NCBI GenBank assembly: GCA_934095865.1
Contig: CAKOKU010000002.1
Coordinates: forward strand, 62,001 to 126,000
DNA: 64,000 nt
Direction of reading: 5' to 3'
DNA from: an uncultured Bacilli bacterium
Lineage (GTDB): Bacteria > Bacillota_I > Bacilli_A > RF39 > UBA660
Shown piece after piece: positions 60,906 to 64,000 of the stretch (positions are counted from its first letter, which is position 1; every line of letters begins with the position of its first letter). The position numbers and the translations under genes were made by a program. Under the pieces are notes generated by a model that ran no database searches, was not told the DNA's origin, and was given only the letters and a program-made list of their open reading frames with translations.

Positions 60906-62830
60906 GAGAAGTTGGACATGAAGATTATAATGATAATGATATTCAAGTATTAGAAGGATTAGAAGCAGTAAGAAAAAGACCAGGTATGTATATTGGTACT
61001 ACTGGTGAAGCTGGGTTACATCATTTAGTATGGGAAATTGTTGATAATGCTGTTGATGAAGCTTTGGCGGGTTATTGCGATGATATTGAAGTTATTGTTG
61101 AAAAAGGAAATATAATAACTGTGCGTGATGATGGTCGTGGTATTCCTACTGGTATAAATAAAAAGACTGGTTTATCCACAGTTGAAACAATATTTACCGT
61201 ATTGCATGCCGGTGGCAAGTTTGGCGGTGGCGGCTATAAAGTATCTGGCGGCTTACATGGCGTAGGTGCTTCGGTAGTTAATGCTTTATCAACGTGGTTA
61301 GAAGTAACAGTATACAGAGATGGCCATGTTTATTATCAAAAATTTCAAAATGGTGGTCATGCTGTTGAACCATTAAAGGTAATAGGCGACTGTGATATTA
61401 ATAGAACAGGATCGACGGTTAGATTTAAAGCAGATCCAGAAATATTTAAAGAAACTACTGTTTATAATTATCAAACTTTAGCTAAGAGATTACAAGAAAT
61501 TGCCTTTTTAAATAAAGGATTAAGAATTATTTTAATGGATGATAGAGAAGATAATAAGAAAGACGAATTCATATATGAAGGTGGCATTATTGAATTTGTC
61601 AAAATGCTTAATAAAAATAAAACACCACTACATGATGATGTTATATATGTTGAAGGTAGAGAAGACAATATTTTAATCGAAGTTGCATTGCAATATAACG
61701 ATGGATATAACGAAGCTTTATATTCTTATACAAATAATATTCATACACATGAGGGTGGAACGCATGAAGATGGCGTAAAAAGAGCTTTAACTCGCATTAT
61801 CAATAACTATGCTAGAAATAATAAAATGATAAGTGAAAAAGCAGATCCTTTAACTGGTGAAGATGTTCGTGAAGGTATTACAATGATAATTTCATGTAAA
61901 CATCCAGATCCTCAATTTGAAGGCCAAACTAAAACAAAATTGGGTAATATGGAAGTAAGAAAAATAGCCGATGATGTTTTTAGTAATGGTTTTGAAAGAT
62001 ATTTAATGGAAAACCCAGAAATAGCTAAAAAGATTGTTGATAAGTCTTTAACAGCATCTCGTGCAAGAATGGCCGCAAAGAAAGCTCGTGAATTGCAAAG
62101 ACAAACCAAGGGTGGTTTAGATTTATCTAATCAATGGGGAAAATTAACGGATTGTACAAGTAAAAATCCTAATGAATGTGAGATTTTTATTGTCGAAGGA
62201 GATTCAGCCGGTGGTTCAGCAATCGGAGGAAGAAATTCTAAAACACAAGCTGTCTTACCACTTAGAGGAAAAATTTTAAATGTAGAAAAAGCTCGTTTAG
62301 ATAGAGCCTTATCTAATGAAGAAATTAGAAGTATGATTACTGCTTTTGGTACCGGAATTGGCGAAGATTTTGATATATCTAAATTAAGATATGATAAGAT
62401 AATTATTATGACGGATGCCGATGTTGATGGTGATCATATTAGAATACTTTTATTGACTTTGTTTTATAGATTCTTTAAACCTCTTTTAGAAACAGGACAT
62501 ATCTATATAGCACAACCTCCATTATTTAAAATATCATGGGGAAAGAATTTCCATTATGTTCTATCAGAAACTGAGAGAGATGAATTTATAAAAACATTAC
62601 CATCTAATGTAAAATATGATGTTTCAAGAAATAAGGGCCTTGGTGAAATGGATGCTGAAGAATTGTGTTCAACAACTATGGATATTAATAATAGAACATT
62701 AATTCAGGTAAGTTTAGAAGAAGCTATGGAAGCTGATGGTATATTTAGTTTATTAATGGGTGAAGAAGTTGAGCCTAGAAGAAAATTTATTGAAGAAAAT
62801 GCTCACTTTGCTTCAAATTTAGATTATTAG
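60902..62830 (+). CDS. gyrB: DNA gyrase subunit B
   Basis: 642 residues. GHKL ATPase (E-I-V-D-N-A-V-D-E-A, G-G-L-H-G-V-G-A-S), Toprim (E-G-D-S-A-G-G-S-A, D-A-D-V-D-G-D-H-I) and the C-terminal E-P-R-R-K-F-I-E-E-N-A tail. RBS GGAGG lies inside the recF end. Confidence 0.97.
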   Translation: MREVGHEDYNDNDIQVLEGLEAVRKRPGMYIGTTGEAGLHHLVWEIVDNAVDEALAGYCDDIEVIVEKGNIITVRDDGRGIPTGINKKTGLSTVETIFTVLHAGGKFGGGGYKVSGGLHGVGASVVNALSTWLEVTVYRDGHVYYQKFQNGGHAVEPLKVIGDCDINRTGSTVRFKADPEIFKETTVYNYQTLAKRLQEIAFLNKGLRIILMDDREDNKKDEFIYEGGIIEFVKMLNKNKTPLHDDVIYVEGREDNILIEVALQYNDGYNEALYSYTNNIHTHEGGTHEDGVKRALTRIINNYARNNKMISEKADPLTGEDVREGITMIISCKHPDPQFEGQTKTKLGNMEVRKIADDVFSNGFERYLMENPEIAKKIVDKSLTASRARMAAKKARELQRQTKGGLDLSNQWGKLTDCTSKNPNECEIFIVEGDSAGGSAIGGRNSKTQAVLPLRGKILNVEKARLDRALSNEEIRSMITAFGTGIGEDFDISKLRYDKIIIMTDADVDGDHIRILLLTLFYRFFKPLLETGHIYIAQPPLFKISWGKNFHYVLSETERDEFIKTLPSNVKYDVSRNKGLGEMDAEELCSTTMDINNRTLIQVSLEEAMEADGIFSLLMGEEVEPRRKFIEENAHFASNLDY

Positions 62831-62842
62831 GAGGTTTGAGAC

Positions 62843-64000
62843 ATGGATAATAAAGAAGCTAAAAATGTAGTTAATGTAATGAAAGATTCATTTATTAACT
62901 ATGCTATGGATGTAATTATTGCTCGTGCATTGCCGGATTTACGAGATGGTTTAAAACCTGTTCATCGTCGTATATTATACACAATGTATGAAGATGGCTT
63001 GACTCCTGATAAAGCGTACCGTAAAAGTGCAACGACAGTTGGTGATGTTTTAGGTAAATATCATCCACATGGAGATACATCAGTTTATGATGCCATGGTA
63101 AGAATGGCACAAGATTTTAGTTACCGTCATCCGTTAGTTGATGGCCACGGTAACTTTGGTTCCGTTGATGGCTATGGTGCTGCTGCTTACCGTTATACAG
63201 AAGCAAGACTATCAAAGATATCTTTGGAATTATTAAGAGATATTAATAAAAATACGGTTGATTTTAATTTAAACTTTGATCAAACAAGAAGAGAACCAGT
63301 CGTATTACCTAGTAGATTTCCTAATATTTTAGTAAATGGTACAATGGGTATTGCTGTTGGTATGGCCACTAATATCCCACCACATAATTTAGGTGAAGTA
63401 ATAGATGGCTGCGTTGCTTATATTGATAATCATGATATTACTGTTGAAGGATTGATGCAATATATTAAAGGTCCAGATTTTCCAACCGGCGCTTCAATTT
63501 TAGGAAATAGTGGTATTAGAAAAGCTTATGAAACTGGTAAAGGAACAATAACTATTAGAGCTCATGCTGAGATTATTGAAAATAATGGTAAGCAACAAAT
63601 TGTCTTTACTGATATTCCATATCAAGTTACTAAAATGGAATTGCAAAAAAGAATTGCTGAATTGGTAAGAGATAAAGTTCTTGAAGGTATAAGTGATTTG
63701 CATGATGAATCAACTTTGAATGAAATAAAATTAGTTGTACATTTAAAGAAAGAAGCTAATGCTAATGTAGTTTTAAATAACTTATATAAACACACATCTT
63801 TACAAACAACATATGGTATTATTTTCTTAATGTTAGATCAAGGGTTGCCAAAGACTTTAAATTTGAAAGATATAATTAGTAAATATATTGACTATCAAAG
63901 AGAAGTTATTTATAGACGTACTCAGTATGATTTAGAAAAAGCAGAAAAGCGAGTACATATTTTAGAAGGTTATAAAATAGCTTTAGATAATTTAGATGAA
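62843..64000 (+). CDS. gyrA: DNA gyrase subunit A, 3' end outside window
   Basis: ATG at 62843 behind GGAGG, 12 bp after gyrB; 386 codons are present and the frame runs off the edge. Motifs: A-R-A-L-P-D-L-R-D-G-L-K-P-V-H-R-R, the H-P-H-G-D segment and the catalytic Tyr in A-A-Y-R-Y-T-E-A-R. In the quinolone-resistance region, D-T-S-V-Y-D-A is seen, with Thr before Ser. Confidence 0.97.
   Translation, partial: MDNKEAKNVVNVMKDSFINYAMDVIIARALPDLRDGLKPVHRRILYTMYEDGLTPDKAYRKSATTVGDVLGKYHPHGDTSVYDAMVRMAQDFSYRHPLVDGHGNFGSVDGYGAAAYRYTEARLSKISLELLRDINKNTVDFNLNFDQTRREPVVLPSRFPNILVNGTMGIAVGMATNIPPHNLGEVIDGCVAYIDNHDITVEGLMQYIKGPDFPTGASILGNSGIRKAYETGKGTITIRAHAEIIENNGKQQIVFTDIPYQVTKMELQKRIAELVRDKVLEGISDLHDESTLNEIKLVVHLKKEANANVVLNNLYKHTSLQTTYGIIFLMLDQGLPKTLNLKDIISKYIDYQREVIYRRTQYDLEKAEKRVHILEGYKIALDNLDE

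Overview
This window is the replication-origin neighbourhood of a low-GC, endospore-forming Bacillota, most likely class Bacilli. It carries rpmH-oriC-dnaA-dnaN-recF-gyrB-gyrA, many spore genes (spoIID, spoIIQ-like, spoIIR, cotJB, cotJC, cwlD) and a ComK homologue. It uses the standard genetic code. Gene order (ywiB-argS-rpoE; rpmE/prfA/prmC/spoIIR/rpiB; spoIID/spoIIQ/ywzB; rnpA-yidC-jag-mnmE-mnmG-rsmG-parB) follows Bacillus-type synteny. No rRNA, tRNA or CRISPR array was found.

Layout. 1-7.2 kb: a partial RND/MMPL exporter divergent from its TetR regulator, a coiled-coil membrane protein, a GH25 lysozyme lipoprotein, an Abi_2/HEPN gene coupled to htrA, and the 3' part of cwlD. 7.2-17.4 kb: a 10.16-kb integrative mobilizable element. 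It has a large serine recombinase, two winged-helix replication-type proteins, an XRE repressor with a divergent promoter, a MobV oriT and MobV relaxase, and two cargo modules: an eight-repeat zinc-ribbon protein with an embedded nuclease-like domain, and a three-gene MBL/unknown/4-TM operon. 17.4-32.6 kb: the 5' part of cwlD, a GGDEF protein, rplM-rpsI, cotJ genes, a small UvrD-type helicase, two pseudopilins, a tandem pair of paralogous membrane-anchored proteins, a Ca2+-type P-ATPase, CarD, and a secreted ComEC-like MBL with DUF3006. 32.6-46.2 kb: housekeeping, cell-envelope and sporulation genes, all on the minus strand. 46.3-55.9 kb: a class A PBP and the minus-strand arm of the origin. 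55.9-64 kb: oriC and the plus-strand arm.

Main observation. The mobile element is inserted exactly in the GHGG-coding motif of cwlD, the spore-cortex amidase gene. The left (7213-7225) and right (17373-17385) junctions share an 11/13-bp core containing CCATG. Rejoining them restores an in-frame cwlD of about 209 codons with signal peptide and zinc ligands. This resembles the developmentally excised elements that interrupt sporulation genes in Bacillus and Clostridium, but here the element is a mobilizable one carrying candidate defence cargo. Whether excision is tied to sporulation cannot be seen from sequence, and the recombinase promoter looks vegetative.

Secondary observations include ComK between dnaN and recF behind three 10-bp repeats, a frameshifted ATP-grasp gene, a probable leader peptide before the MBL operon, and a ParB/Noc-like protein with a long disordered insert.
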